This document shows, piece by piece, positions 1 to 12,900 of a stretch of DNA of 64,000 nucleotides. Position 1 is the stretch's first letter. Each line of letters begins with the position of its first letter. Made by a program: the position numbers and the translations under genes. The notes under the pieces are model-generated. The model did not search any database and was not told where the DNA came from. It saw only the letters and a program-made list of their open reading frames with translations. The stretch comes from Ascidia mentula (taxonomy: Eukaryota > Chordata > Ascidiacea > Phlebobranchia > Ascidiidae), in assembly GCA_947561715.1 (NCBI GenBank), contig OX387205.1, positions 7,445,001 through 7,509,000 on the forward strand, given 5' to 3'.

Positions 1-909
1 CGCCTTGCGTTTTTAGCGCGTTCTTCTATAAACTCCGTGTATCCGACACCAATTAGGTAAACAATCTTTTATTGAGATGACTAAAACGTACGACAGCAGT
101 CGAGGTTATTGATTTCAAGGTTATTGAGAGTCAGGGCGGTTGTTGTTAAAAGGTTTGCACACGTTTGAGTTGTTCTTTATACGTGGGAAACAGATCACGA
201 ATATAAACAATGCCAGTATTACATTTTTCATACTAATAAACACTGTGTTCGCTACAAACGCTGCAATATTTTCGCTGAATCAGTCCGATGTTGTTATCCA
301 ATGACTATTTTGGATGTTGAAAACTTGAACGAAGTCTTGTTTTCCAGCAATATATTCAAACCCTTCTATCTCTGCGACAATCTTTCAGGTTAGGACAATT
401 CAATATCTTCAGTGCAGCATTTACGATTTGTTGTCAAGCCAGTTTCCTTTCGTGATGGTGTTTTTATCTGTTTATTTCAAAAACAGACTTTTTATCCAGT
501 ATTTATTCCAAAAAAATGTGCACGTCAGTCACGTCACGTGTTTAGGCAACCGATTTTGTCCAAAAAACTGATTTTAGTCGACAACCAATGTTGGCCCTGC
601 TGGTCTGTCACAAGTAGCCTATACTGATCACTTTTATGAGTTTTGTTTCTTGATGCTAAACTAAACTGATTTCTTACGTGGTGTGTGACCTGCATTTCCT
701 TTAAAAAAAATTCATTTATGACATGGGTCTACATTTAAATAATGATATAATGGAATTGATCCCATGCCAGTTTACCATCTGTATTTTGTCACATCCAACA
801 AAATTTTTAAAATTAGCTAATTTAGAATGTGCTTTAGTAGCCTACCTAGATTGTAAATGAAAACAAGTAAGGAATAAAGAACACTGAATTTTGGGGAGAA
901 TTCTGCCCA
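1..909. other. 5' flank of DNAJC13
   Basis: No coding exon is recognised here. Positions about 526-598 are a diverged copy of the arm of the foldback element at 25540-26440, sharing the segments 'cgtgtttagg', 'ccgattttgtcc' and 'atgttggcc'. The rest is AT-rich and should contain the DNAJC13 promoter and 5' UTR. I see no convincing TATA box. Confidence 0.5.
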
Positions 910-3900
910 ATGGCGAACTTGTCTGACAACAAAAATGTTGCCTGTTATTACACAACAAAGCACTCTTGGAGGGGCAGGTAGTACAGTTTTGTTTATTTCA
1001 TATTCAAGACATATGTCATAGGTTGATAATAAGAGAAACTATATTGCTGGTTTGTTGTAAGGCATGAAAGGTTTTCAAAACTGATAATTTTAATTGTTAT
1101 ATAATTGGATCACTGGTGCTAAGTATTTAAAGTCACCAAATTCTTAATCATAGCTGTGTTTATGCCTTTACTTTGTATCGAACCATGTGCAGTATTAGTT
1201 CAAAAGCAACAACAGTATAACTCGGTTAATCCAGATGCAATTTGTCTGGATTAGGCAGAGTTTGTGGATTGTCCGAAAATGTTTATTTCATATATAAAAC
1301 ACCTGGACATCTTTGTAACTTGCAGTCTAAACAAATTGCACCTCAACATGTGTTTCTAACCTTACTCACAGATTACCTGGAAAGCAGTTGGTGATATCAT
1401 GACAATAAACTGTTACTTATGATAATGTTGGTTAGTCAGTGATTAAGATGTTACAATGTTGGAAAAATGTTACTGAAACACATGGTTTGTGTACCAGACT
1501 GGAAAAAATGTCGTGCGCGGAGGATATATCCTCCGCGCACTTTTTCGAAAATTCGCCGATAATCCGCGCAATATTAATTAGCTAATGCATTAACATACAA
1601 AAAACGTTGCAATCGTCCGCGCAATTAACGATCGCCGAAACGAAAACCTCCGCGCAAAAAACAAACTTTCCAATCTGGTTTGTGTATATACACAGAGGAA
1701 AAAGATTATAAATCATTTATACTAGTCTTGTACTGAAGCTTTAGTTTGCCGAATTTATTAGGCAGATTCAGCAAAATTGGCGAAGCATGGTTTTGGCCGA
1801 ATAATTTGTTTCGATTCAGCCAAAACCAAACTATAAATGCACAATAATAACGTTCTACAATACCAACAATAGCATTTGGACCTTATGGATAATTTTAATT
1901 GCTTTGAAGGTTAATAGTATTTCGGGCACACATTGTGTCTTCTCCGCCTAATTGTTTAGACAACCTACATTTTTTCGGCAAAACAATTCAGTTTTGGTCA
2001 GAACCTAATTTAGATGATTCAGTATATACATCACTAATTTATACCTCCTAATCTAAAATATTAGATTAACTAAATAAAAAATATAAAAACGAGTTCTACT
2101 GAATTTGTTGTGTAAACAATGACAAACAAATTTCATGCTGTAGGTGTCTTTTTGTTTTGAAGGCACTATGTAACATAACCTACATCAACATAAAAATATT
2201 TGGAAAGTCTATCCTGTATCCTATTTTATATTTCAGATATAAACGTCTTTTTGCTGTTGGTACAAAGGGTATTACAACATACAATCCCAGTACCTTACAA
2301 GTAACAAATCAGGTTAGTAACGCCTTTAGGTTTTTGTGATGAAATGTGCTTGAAATACAACATAAAAACTGTTTTACTGTGTTCAGTCTAAAAAGTTTGT
2401 AACAGGGAACCCATTGGTCTATTGACCCAGTAAACAGAAAGCTAACAAAATGTTTTTGATAGGATATTTTTCACTCTGGCAGCCAAATTATCTTTCCACT
2501 CGCTCACAGTTCATCAAGGCATCTGTAATCAAGGCATCTGCATGCAACTAAGTGTCACCATATTAAAATTAAAGTGCTCACTGTCAAAAAAAAACACAAG
2601 GGCATAACCAGAGGGGCTTCAAGGGCCCTCCCTCCTTTTATGAAATAAACTTAAATTTTTTTCACAATTCCTATGAAAATTCTTTAACATTGACCCATAG
2701 GCATGTTAGCCGACTTGATTTTTTTGGAAAAAAACAGGGAGGCACCACCCTGATTTATCTAGCCATTGTTTTCAAACAAGAAGCATTGTTACGGAACATG
2801 TTGTATTTTTATGAAACAAGTGCCATTTTTCGCCAATCTAAAGACGAAATGTGAAATTCCTGTTGCTGCCAAGCATATTGCAATTTAAAAATGTACTGCT
2901 CTTCTGGCATAAAATATACGTGCTGTATTTATTCGACATTTCGTCTGCCATGCGGCGAGACGTATATTTTATGCCAGAAGAGCAGTACATTTTTAAAGAT
3001 GAAATGCCTTGTTTTCATGTTGTTGCGATGACATGTGGTGTCCCAGTGTGTAATGATGTGCGTTTCGGTTTAGTTGTTAAACATGTACAACTCTCAAAAG
3101 TTTCTCCCAAGAAAAATCTGTTTCCGCGTGCAAAAAGGAATAGCGGGCCAAAGCATGCAAAAATAGGTTTTATTTGTTTTCTTGCCTGTGTAAACCTACA
3201 TTTAATCCCTTTGTGGTTACAAATATATTCAAGACCTTTCTTACAAAGTAATACTAATAGTAATAAAACTACTGTGTAAGTACTGCCGCAAAAACACACA
3301 TTCGAATGTTTACAACATTACATAATTGTGCAATTTAATGTTTATGCAACGATTTGCACTGAAACGGGCGTTCGTTTTCACAACAATTAACCTTAATTCC
3401 CTAACTGCCCGCTCCTTTAAAATATCCTGGAATTCCATGAAAATACACATGGCAAACCAATAAATCGGTAAAGTTTCCAGTACTGCTTTGTTAATTTAGG
3501 TCTTCACTCTAATATTTCAACAAAACAACAGCTTTTGTGATGCTCAAATGAGGGTATTCTTGGTTGTCATGTTAATGCATAAACTATTACAGAAAATAGG
3601 AAAACAACATTTTGTTTATGCTTAGTGCAACCCTGTTACAAGTCATACATTTAAAATTATATTGTTTATCAAATCTCATGGTCAGTTTGCACTCTCTTGA
3701 ACTTCAGCGATGTTTAATAGTAGATATATTTTATTTAATCCTGGTTATTGTAACCCCAAATAAGCAGCACAATATATGGTGCTTTCTTTTGAAAAACACA
3801 AAACAGGTTATTGTAATTATATATTAAAATCCCAACAAAGCGATCTTTAGACAGCTCAGATGGATTTATTAACAGAAAAATATATTTCGCCTAAAACGGC

Positions 3901-6900
3901 ATCATCAGTTCCTCCATTAACCAAAACTGCCAAAAAGAATCTAATGCAAAAAGGTTACGAAAGCTAAAAATAAATAAAAAATTAAATAAAAACTATAAAA
4001 ATATTCGGGTTTCAAGCGTTAACTAAGAAATAATAAAAGTATGAATTAACTGCATGGGGTTAAACCTCTCTGTACTGCTATACTATCAAAAAAACACTGG
4101 CGCTGACACCGAGTGAGCACACAAACAACCAGAAGCAACTGAATGAAAAAACAGAAAAAGTGGAAGGGAAATGGACGTCGCGAACTGCATGCATGTAGGC
4201 CTGTGGGCGAACAGGTGTGACTGATAAGACTCGGTGAATGATAAGATGATAAAAACAGGTTAACAACACAAGTAAAGTCATCAACCCGTTACAGCTAAAA
4301 CAAGCGCAAACATAAGCCTACAGCGGGAAATAGCAAAACAAACTATTTGCATGATGGTGTTACCATGGTTTGCACATTGATTTGTGCCCGTATTCTGTGC
4401 AACCATAAGTCCTCATATACATCCAAACTCCCTGCAGGTGGTTTCTGCACGAACGTCACGTCATAGCAACTTGGCAATGTGGGTCTTTGCTGGAAGGTTT
4501 CGCTATGCTTCTTCAGGTAGTGGTTACCTAACGCCGTAGCATCGCTATCTAGCGAGCACTCGAACTGGTACCAAGTAGACCTGTGAGCGAGTGGAAAACT
4601 TGTTTTTTGTCTGCCCAACATACTGGGCTCCGCATGTTTTGCACGAGGCCACATATATCCCATAGTCGCGAAGATCGCTTTGTTGGGATTTTAATATATA
4701 ATTATTGATACGGTGTGCGATCGACAGCCTGCCAGGGGCCTTTGGTTTTTTGATCCAGTTTTTATTTATTAATCAAACAGGTTATTGTTATGTATTGTTT
4801 GTGAAGTCATTGATGTGGCACTCCCAAGAATTCTCCTCAAGAAAAATCTAGTGCTTTTAATAAGCATATCTTTCGTCTTTTTACTTATGGGCATCTTTAT
4901 CAGAAACATAATACAACTACACAAACTGTCATTTAAGCAATAGTTTCACCAGTATTTAGTGAAGATTGACCACAAGTAACAATAGAAATTCCCAAAACTC
5001 GCACATATTCTGAAACAACATGTAATGTAGTAATTTAACATCTTTATTATATTTATTTTGCAGTGGTCATACAGTGAATTCTGTGGCATCATCCTTGATC
5101 ACAAATCAAAGAACAGCAATGACTTTTTAATACTGCTAAGAAAGTCTGGAAAAAAAAATGAATCAATGAAGTTTTCTTGCGACCATCGTGACCACCTGAT
5201 GACTATAACCAAGGTGCGAAAAAAGCCAAATAATAATTCTTTAGAAGTGACTATTAGTTATACGTTTGTAAAAAGTTAGTATTTAACTTGTATATATATA
5301 TACATTATTTGTCAAAACTTTTAAAGAGATTTTGTCCGGCATCTTATGACTCTGGGCAAAAACCATTAAAGTACACTGCAATGAAAACCCAATGGAGTTC
5401 GCGAAATGTACCAGTGATTTTGGAGGTATAATTTGTTTTAAATCAGTGATTTTTTACCATAACTAAACCACAACTTATTAAACTGCTGTAAATATGACCA
5501 AAACAGCTAGGAACGTTTATTTATTTTAAATACATTTGGCACTTTTCAATTATTTGGAAAGAAAGGTTGCGTTTTGCTCCAACACTAAAAAAAACAACTT
5601 TTTTTTAATAACCACCATTTTCATTGGTGTTTTCAAATACATACTGCGTAAATTATGTTAAAAAAAATTACTTTTAGGTTGCTGGTGCCGCACTTAACCA
5701 ACTGCACAGAAGTTCATTAAAATTGCTTTCATTTTATGACTACATTGATATTGAAGGATTTGCACTGGTAAATAAAATTTTATCTTACACAAAGTACCTA
5801 TGTGTTGAACTGTTTTGTTTAGTATTGTTCAAGAAAGTCTGCAATTGCTGTGTTAACATGTTTCGAATATATTTCACGTGTTGGTTACTTTACATGCACA
5901 TGTATAAATTCCAGTCACAGATAATTCTAAAGACTTTGCATTTTCTGTGCTGTACTGACCAATGTAATAAAATGTTTCATGCTTCAAAAATAGTTTTATT
6001 GTACTTGTTTAAGATAAAACTAAATATTATGTGAGTAGATGCATTATGCAAATCATTTTATTCGTTTATGTCCTGTTTTCGTGTGTTTTTTTTACTGTAG
6101 GTTTCAGATTCCCCAAACGGGTTTGTGGTTATCAACAAGCTTCAGCGACTGGTAAGGTATTTTTTGTGTGAAAATGTTGCATGGATGAAGCACAATAAGA
6201 GCTTGTAAAACAAAAATTAAATGTAGATTATATTTAGTTTTTTCAATCCTACTGCAGATGGATGTTTTAGCCAGTGGTTTCTTGACATTATAATGCAGTC
6301 CACCAATTTTGTCTTTAAAAATACATTTTTTGTGTTAAGCCTCTATCACCACTATAATTTTACACTATTCAGGTTAAAAGTGTTTTCCATGATTCCATTT
6401 GAATTTAAAAGTTTTAGAAGTTTTATTTAAAATTTTACAATTTTTTAGCATATGTTTGTGTGCGAAGAAGCAAAAGATATTATCAAAGCCAGTATTGATG
6501 CTGCCCAACTTCTTGGACGATCATTAAAGTTGCGGAAAGACCCAATATCATTGTTTCAATTTGAAAACTATAAATTTGGAAAATATTCAGATGATGAACA
6601 CATAACCTCCATTGCAGAATTTACTGTATCAAAATACTCGCAGAAACAGGAGGTATTTTTCCTTTTATGTATAATTAGTAGGAGTAGGTATATACTTTTA
6701 GGAACTATTAAATCAAGAAATATCTTGGAGAGGCCAAATTAACTCCAGAATGAAAAGCCTTTTCCTACTGAATTTAAATTGTCTCTGGCTATAGTGTACA
6801 CCGCATTGCAGGTTGATAAGCCAATAGTGTTTGTGCAAATAAAATTGGAAAACCAAGTAAATATTTGCTTTTGTGTGTAACAAACAGGATATCAATTTCA

Positions 6901-9900
6901 TCTCTAAATGGGTGAAAATGTTGTAGTTTGGATTTGTCTTTGGCATGTATTTAATATTGGCATGTATTTATACAGGTCCCACCACAACGGATTCTGTGCT
7001 TAACTGAGACTTGCATTTTAGAAAGAGATCCAAACTCCTACAGCATTATAACTTTGAAGCCATTAGCTGAGGTAAATTGACTGATTTGGCTTGAAGGTTT
7101 GGTTGGTGAAAAAGATAATATATGCTATGTCAAGTTTTGGTATCAGAGTTGATTGTAACAAAAAAGCATGAGTTACATGTTTCTTAAATGGTTACAACTT
7201 CCAACAGTATGCATGTTTCTAAAGAACAATAATAAATTAAAATAATAAGGATCTGATAATATGCTTGCTTGTGTTAAAGACCACAGGGTAGCATTGTTGT
7301 AAAACTTGAAACTTTTTGTTTTTGGCAATATAACTAAGCAATATTTAATGTGTTATGTATCGTGATATAAGTGTCTGTTCATAAGTAAAAGTATTTAAGC
7401 ATTGCACATGTTTGGTTTAGATATATGCCCTTGTCAGAAGCTCACAAAATCCTCAAATCTTTATTGTTGAATACAAAAATGGTCAATCAAGGACTTATGT
7501 ATCAACTGATAGAGATGCACTTTTAGCCACCATTATGGATGGTGCCAGAAGCTCAGGAAATAGAGATATTTGTGTCAAGGCAAGTATTAACGTGTTATAT
7601 GTTAAATTAGGGGTGCTTTGAACATATGAACACATATGTTCAACGTAGGCCATTAAAAATTGGTGATATTAATTGTCGTGAATTTGTACCAAGGACTTAA
7701 AGAACATACAAAGTTCTGGCATTCATAATTTTTGTTGAATAAATGTTAATTTTTTGTGGCCAGATGTTACCAACAGACAAGGGTTTGCATTTTGGACCAT
7801 TAGCAAATTATGTTGAAGAAGAAGTTGAAAGTTTGCATCTCAAATACCTTATTCAACCACCAGTAGCAAATTTCATGGAGATTGTCAATAGATTTAACAG
7901 TTCCATTCCTTACAGGTATTTATATGAGGTACTTTTACATGTAATTATATTTATTGACTAATACATTGGTTATGTCACACAGTGGTTTGCAATGGTCTGT
8001 CAAACAGGATGGATTTTTCACAGAAAATAAGGAAAAAATGATAACCAGTGCACTTGGATCTGTTCTGGATAGGGATGGTTTGTATGCCAAATATCAGGGC
8101 TGTTTAACATGACCAGAGAACTTGTTGGTTTTCTGGAAGATTCTTGTAACGATGGAGCTTGTAAGGCATGAAGTCTCACTCTCATTTGCCAGATAGACTT
8201 ACCTTTTTGATAGAGCCTTCACAAAAAGCAATATTCCACCCTGCTTGGTGCAATGTGAAATATTGTGTCATCACATTTCTCAACTCACAGGCAGTGTTGG
8301 AAAATACCACCAGTGAATAACTGATAGCCAATAATTTCATTAAATGTACATTTGGTTTTATGATAGCACACAGAGCAATGTGATGTTACATGAACATGAA
8401 CTCTATTAGCATTTAGTTGCGGTAAACCTTTAACCTTGAGGTTGACCACAACTAAAAAAAATAATGTAAAGACAGAAAAAAGTTTTCAAAACTAGGTTGT
8501 CATTTTAATTTTTTTGTGTAGGTGAGGCATGTACTGAAGATGTTGAGGCACAATTTCATCTTTTACGAAGGCTAGTTGCTTCAAAAGTTGGGTTTGCAGC
8601 ATTTACATCCATGCCAAGGTAAATCTTAAAATGAATGATAAATAAATAAATTTCAAGTCATACTTTACAATTTTAGTTTTTACCAGATACCAGACGATTA
8701 TATGAGTATGGTTTTGTATTTATTTGCAGGTTTCGTGAACATCTTGGTGTTAAAGTAATAAAATCTCTTCAGCTTGGAAATGATGGTGTTTCACATGCTG
8801 CTATTGATACCCTTGTGTCACTGCTTTGTGTATGTATTTTTCACATGGTAATGATCAAGTTATAACCATATCAATTTATAATATACAATATACAGCCAAT
8901 GCATGACAATTATGACCTTCGCCAAGAACAATTGAACAAAGCTTCCCTGCTTTCATCCAAGCAGTTTCTGCAATCTTTGCTTGATCATTTTGAAAAGAAA
9001 TCTGTAAGTGACATTGTTTATTTCAGGCATTGATTTTAACCAATTTATATTTTTTGTGTTGATACTTGTCTGTAAAATACTGAAATATTGTTTGTCTTAT
9101 AATTGCTATATAGGATAGCATTAAAATTAGACCAGGGGTTGGGAATCTTTTTATTGTTACAGGCATGGTTTGATTGACAATTTAATTAACTTTGACAAAA
9201 TCCAAGTACCACAGTGAGGCATTTTATATTTATAACTGCCACTAATATTACAACTGTATTTTTTTATTACCTTGCATGAAGTTAAATTACTGATTAAATT
9301 TTTATAAAAAAGTATCTTACGGTAGTACATTATTCTTCCTGTTAGATGTAACCTGTCAGTTTTGTTCTTTAGTATATTTTGTGATGTGATGATACTCTTA
9401 AAAAAAAACTCTTAAAATTGTCTGAATATAATCAAGGTACACAGGCTATCCATCTATTTACAAAGTAATGCATTTGTCCCATGTAAATAAGTATGAATTA
9501 GCAACAGATGACATTTTCATATTTGATTTTTAATTTTGCCACTGACAAATGCATAGGCCCAGTCTAAGAAATGATATATTTTCACATTATTCAACATGTA
9601 GCATTTACATCATGCTGAATACATTTCTTTGTGACAAAATATTTATCTTTTAATCCACTTGTTTGTGAAAGGGATACAAAAGTTACAACCTAATGTGGTA
9701 ACCCCAAATTAAACAAAATTTGCACGATAAACAAAAAACAAGCATGTTGAAATAGCTCATTGGGCCAAATGTTTCTTTTTGGGTTGTACCTGTCCCTGTA
9801 TGTGTAACCATGCAAATAACAGTTCACTGCTTACCTTAGTTAAATTTATGATATAGAAAAAATATTAATAAAATGTCTTTGTAAAGATGGTTTTCAGATA

Positions 9901-12900
9901 TAATGGGTTGATTATTTTAGACAAAGGGACAAGGAGCTATGGTCATCAGTTCACTTTTGGATTTCTTTACTTTCTCCCTGTGTGCTCCTCACAGTGAAAC
10001 AACGGAGGGAAAATGTTTTGATGAGTTGCTTCAATTGGTGGCTGAGAAAGGAAAGTGCCTTTTCAGGCTGTTTCAGGTAGTTTCAATCAAAATAGTTTTC
10101 ATGGTCCTGCAAAATTTTAATGTAAATAGTTGATGACTGGGTTGGTTTAAAGCAGTTTTAGTGTGTTCATTATTATTACTTTGGTACCTATTTTGGGTAA
10201 AATGTGGTAAATTAAAAGAAAGCTCTCTGGTGGCAATCATAATATGATATTTTGAAAATTACGTGATATTTTTTTCAGCATCCTTCAACTGCTATTGTAA
10301 AAGGTGCTGGAATGGTGATGAAAGCAATTATTGAGGAAGGTGATTCAGAAACAGCAGCCTATATGCAGCAGCTTGCTTTAACAGAGGTATATTCAAACAT
10401 ATAAAAGCAATCTTTGCAGCAAGTCATTAAATCATTTGTTTACCTGTACGAACTCTTAGGAGGATAAAAATTGATCGCATGATTCTGAACCTTCATTATA
10501 ATGCCAATATATTTTTAGTGTTAGAGACCCTGTCGAAGACATGTTGTTGGCAAACATTGTAAACTGAATATGGCGTAAAAAAACACATAATTCCTTTTTT
10601 CTTTCTGCAAGGAGTTAGGACCAGAATATCATTGCAAAATTTTTATGGTTGTATTCGTAAAACTTTGCAACCTATATTTTTTGCCTGCTTTAAATAATTA
10701 TCTTTTTTTGCTTTGTGAGCATTCCATGATGTTGTTATAGGGTGCATTACCACATCACCTTCACACAGCCTTGTTCACCAAGTCTGTGGATTTGCGAATG
10801 GCCACTAATCAACAGTTAAGTAGACATTTAATTGGTTTGTGGACAGCTTGCAACCCACCTTCTATGGAGATGCTGAGAAGAATCTTTGTAAGTTGTGCTG
10901 TAATTTATCATGTGATTTAGCCTTGAAAATGGTGATTTTGTTTCTGTTGTCCACTGCCTCCTGAATGCTGAGGAATTTTTTTACCAATTATAATACGTCT
11001 GTAAATGCGGAATCTTATTTTTTGTTATTACACATGACATTGTTACTTACATGATGCAAATGTCACTTATCAAACATTTTTAGCCTGCAGGATTGTTAAG
11101 TTATCTTGATTCAGAAGATGATGTGCCAGAAGAAGAACAAGATTTGTTACATGTGAGAGACAACCTAACATCTGCCATTGTAAGTACCAATATTTCTGAT
11201 TTTACAAAAAAATTACCATGGAAAAACCTGTTTGGGTTTAGAATCAAAGTCAGTCGAATTCACGCTTAAAACAATTGGATAAGCAACTGAAACAAGTAAG
11301 TACAATTTGTTTGCCAGAAAAATTTATTCTATGTACCCAAGTTTTAATAAAAATTATATGTAAATAATTAAGGTTGAGCGAATAGTGGCGAAAAAGGCCC
11401 AGGTTTTTCTTGTACACTGGAGAGACACAATGGGTATTAAGGCACAGGAGGAAAACCAACCAAAGCCAATTGTTTTGAGAAAACGCAGACAAAGGATAAA
11501 AATTGAAGCAAATTGGCTTTTGTTCTACTATAGGTACAGTTGTGCATTGCATGCACCTAAATTTTCATAGTAATTTACGATTCAATTTTACTTATTATGT
11601 CTGCTTTCATATCACTTGGATTTGATGAAGTAGCTACATAAAATGTCATCACAGTTATTGTTAAATATTTACTACCAAAGCAAAAAGTATATTAAGTGTT
11701 TTGCAAAACTTTTGTGTTGCCTTGTAGTTTTAACAAAGATCATGCCAAGTCCAACCTGATATGGAATCATAAAGTAAGTACAGAATTACTGTTGAAATTA
11801 TGATACAAAAGGAACTTAATTTATATTGTTGTATTGTGTCAAAAAAATAATTTTAAGACAAGAGAGGAACTAAGAAGTGCACTGGAAAATGAAATTCGGG
11901 GTTTTCACATGGACATTGAATTAGCTCAGCACATGAACATGTCTTGGAATCACAGTGAATTTGAGGTAACATTTAGTAAAAACCAGATTGTTACAGTTAC
12001 TTTAATATTCTTCAAAGTTAAATTAAAGTTGTTATTGTTTTTTTTTAACTTTTCGCCTTTAAATTAAACTAGTTTAAAAAAAAAAATTTTTTTTCAACCT
12101 TAAAGGTGCCATATGATTGCCTATCAGAAGAAATCAAAATTGGTGACTATTACTTAAGGTTGTTGTTGGAGGAGGAGTTTGAGCCCAGTCTTGCTATAAA
12201 GCGACCGTAAGAAGCAAAATTGTTTTGTTTTTGTATCTTGTACCATCTTAAACATGGTGCCGCATGAATTAAAATAATGCAGTTGTTCTTACTTAAAGAA
12301 TTTGGATGATACATCCATTCACAGGACCAATCAAATTTTATTTGAAAAACTAATTTTCTGACAGTAACATTTCACTAAAAAAAATCTGTGCATGTGTTTG
12401 TTTGGTGGAAAAATATCTCTTGATATCTTTCAAATACAGTTGTTTTGGTTGCTATTGGTTTATTTTTTGGACCTGTTCAACTAGACAAGTATACTGTTTT
12501 GCTATCTTTTTGTTTCAATTTTCTGGTCATCAAGGCTCTATTTTTGGAGGTATTGTATTTTACATGTAGATGTAGGGGTATTACCATGAAGGCTCCTGTG
12601 AACATTTGTGCCACTTTAGCCACCAATGACAGTTTTACAATATCATTCAAGTTTGTTCTGATTGCAATTTACCAAACTATTTACCCGATGTAAAAACTTA
12701 GTTTCTGCTAAATAAACTCAGCAAACCAATAATTACTAACAAACAATTGTAAATTTGTGAGACCATGGCTAAACAAGTTTTGGTTGTGCCTTGACTGTTA
12801 CTGAGCACTAACTTACTTTTTGGTTGCATAAGATGTGAGATTAAGGTTCAACACAAAGCTCACTCTCTGTTTTATCAAACAAACAAATAAATGTGTGACA

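Noticed and set aside
2851-3279. 142-codon plus ORF in DNAJC13 intron 2
   Set aside because: It runs across the 37-bp inverted repeat and shows no domain; the same region is open on the other strand too.
11250-11552. Minus-strand ORF of 100 codons
   Set aside because: Antisense shadow of DNAJC13 exons 19-20.
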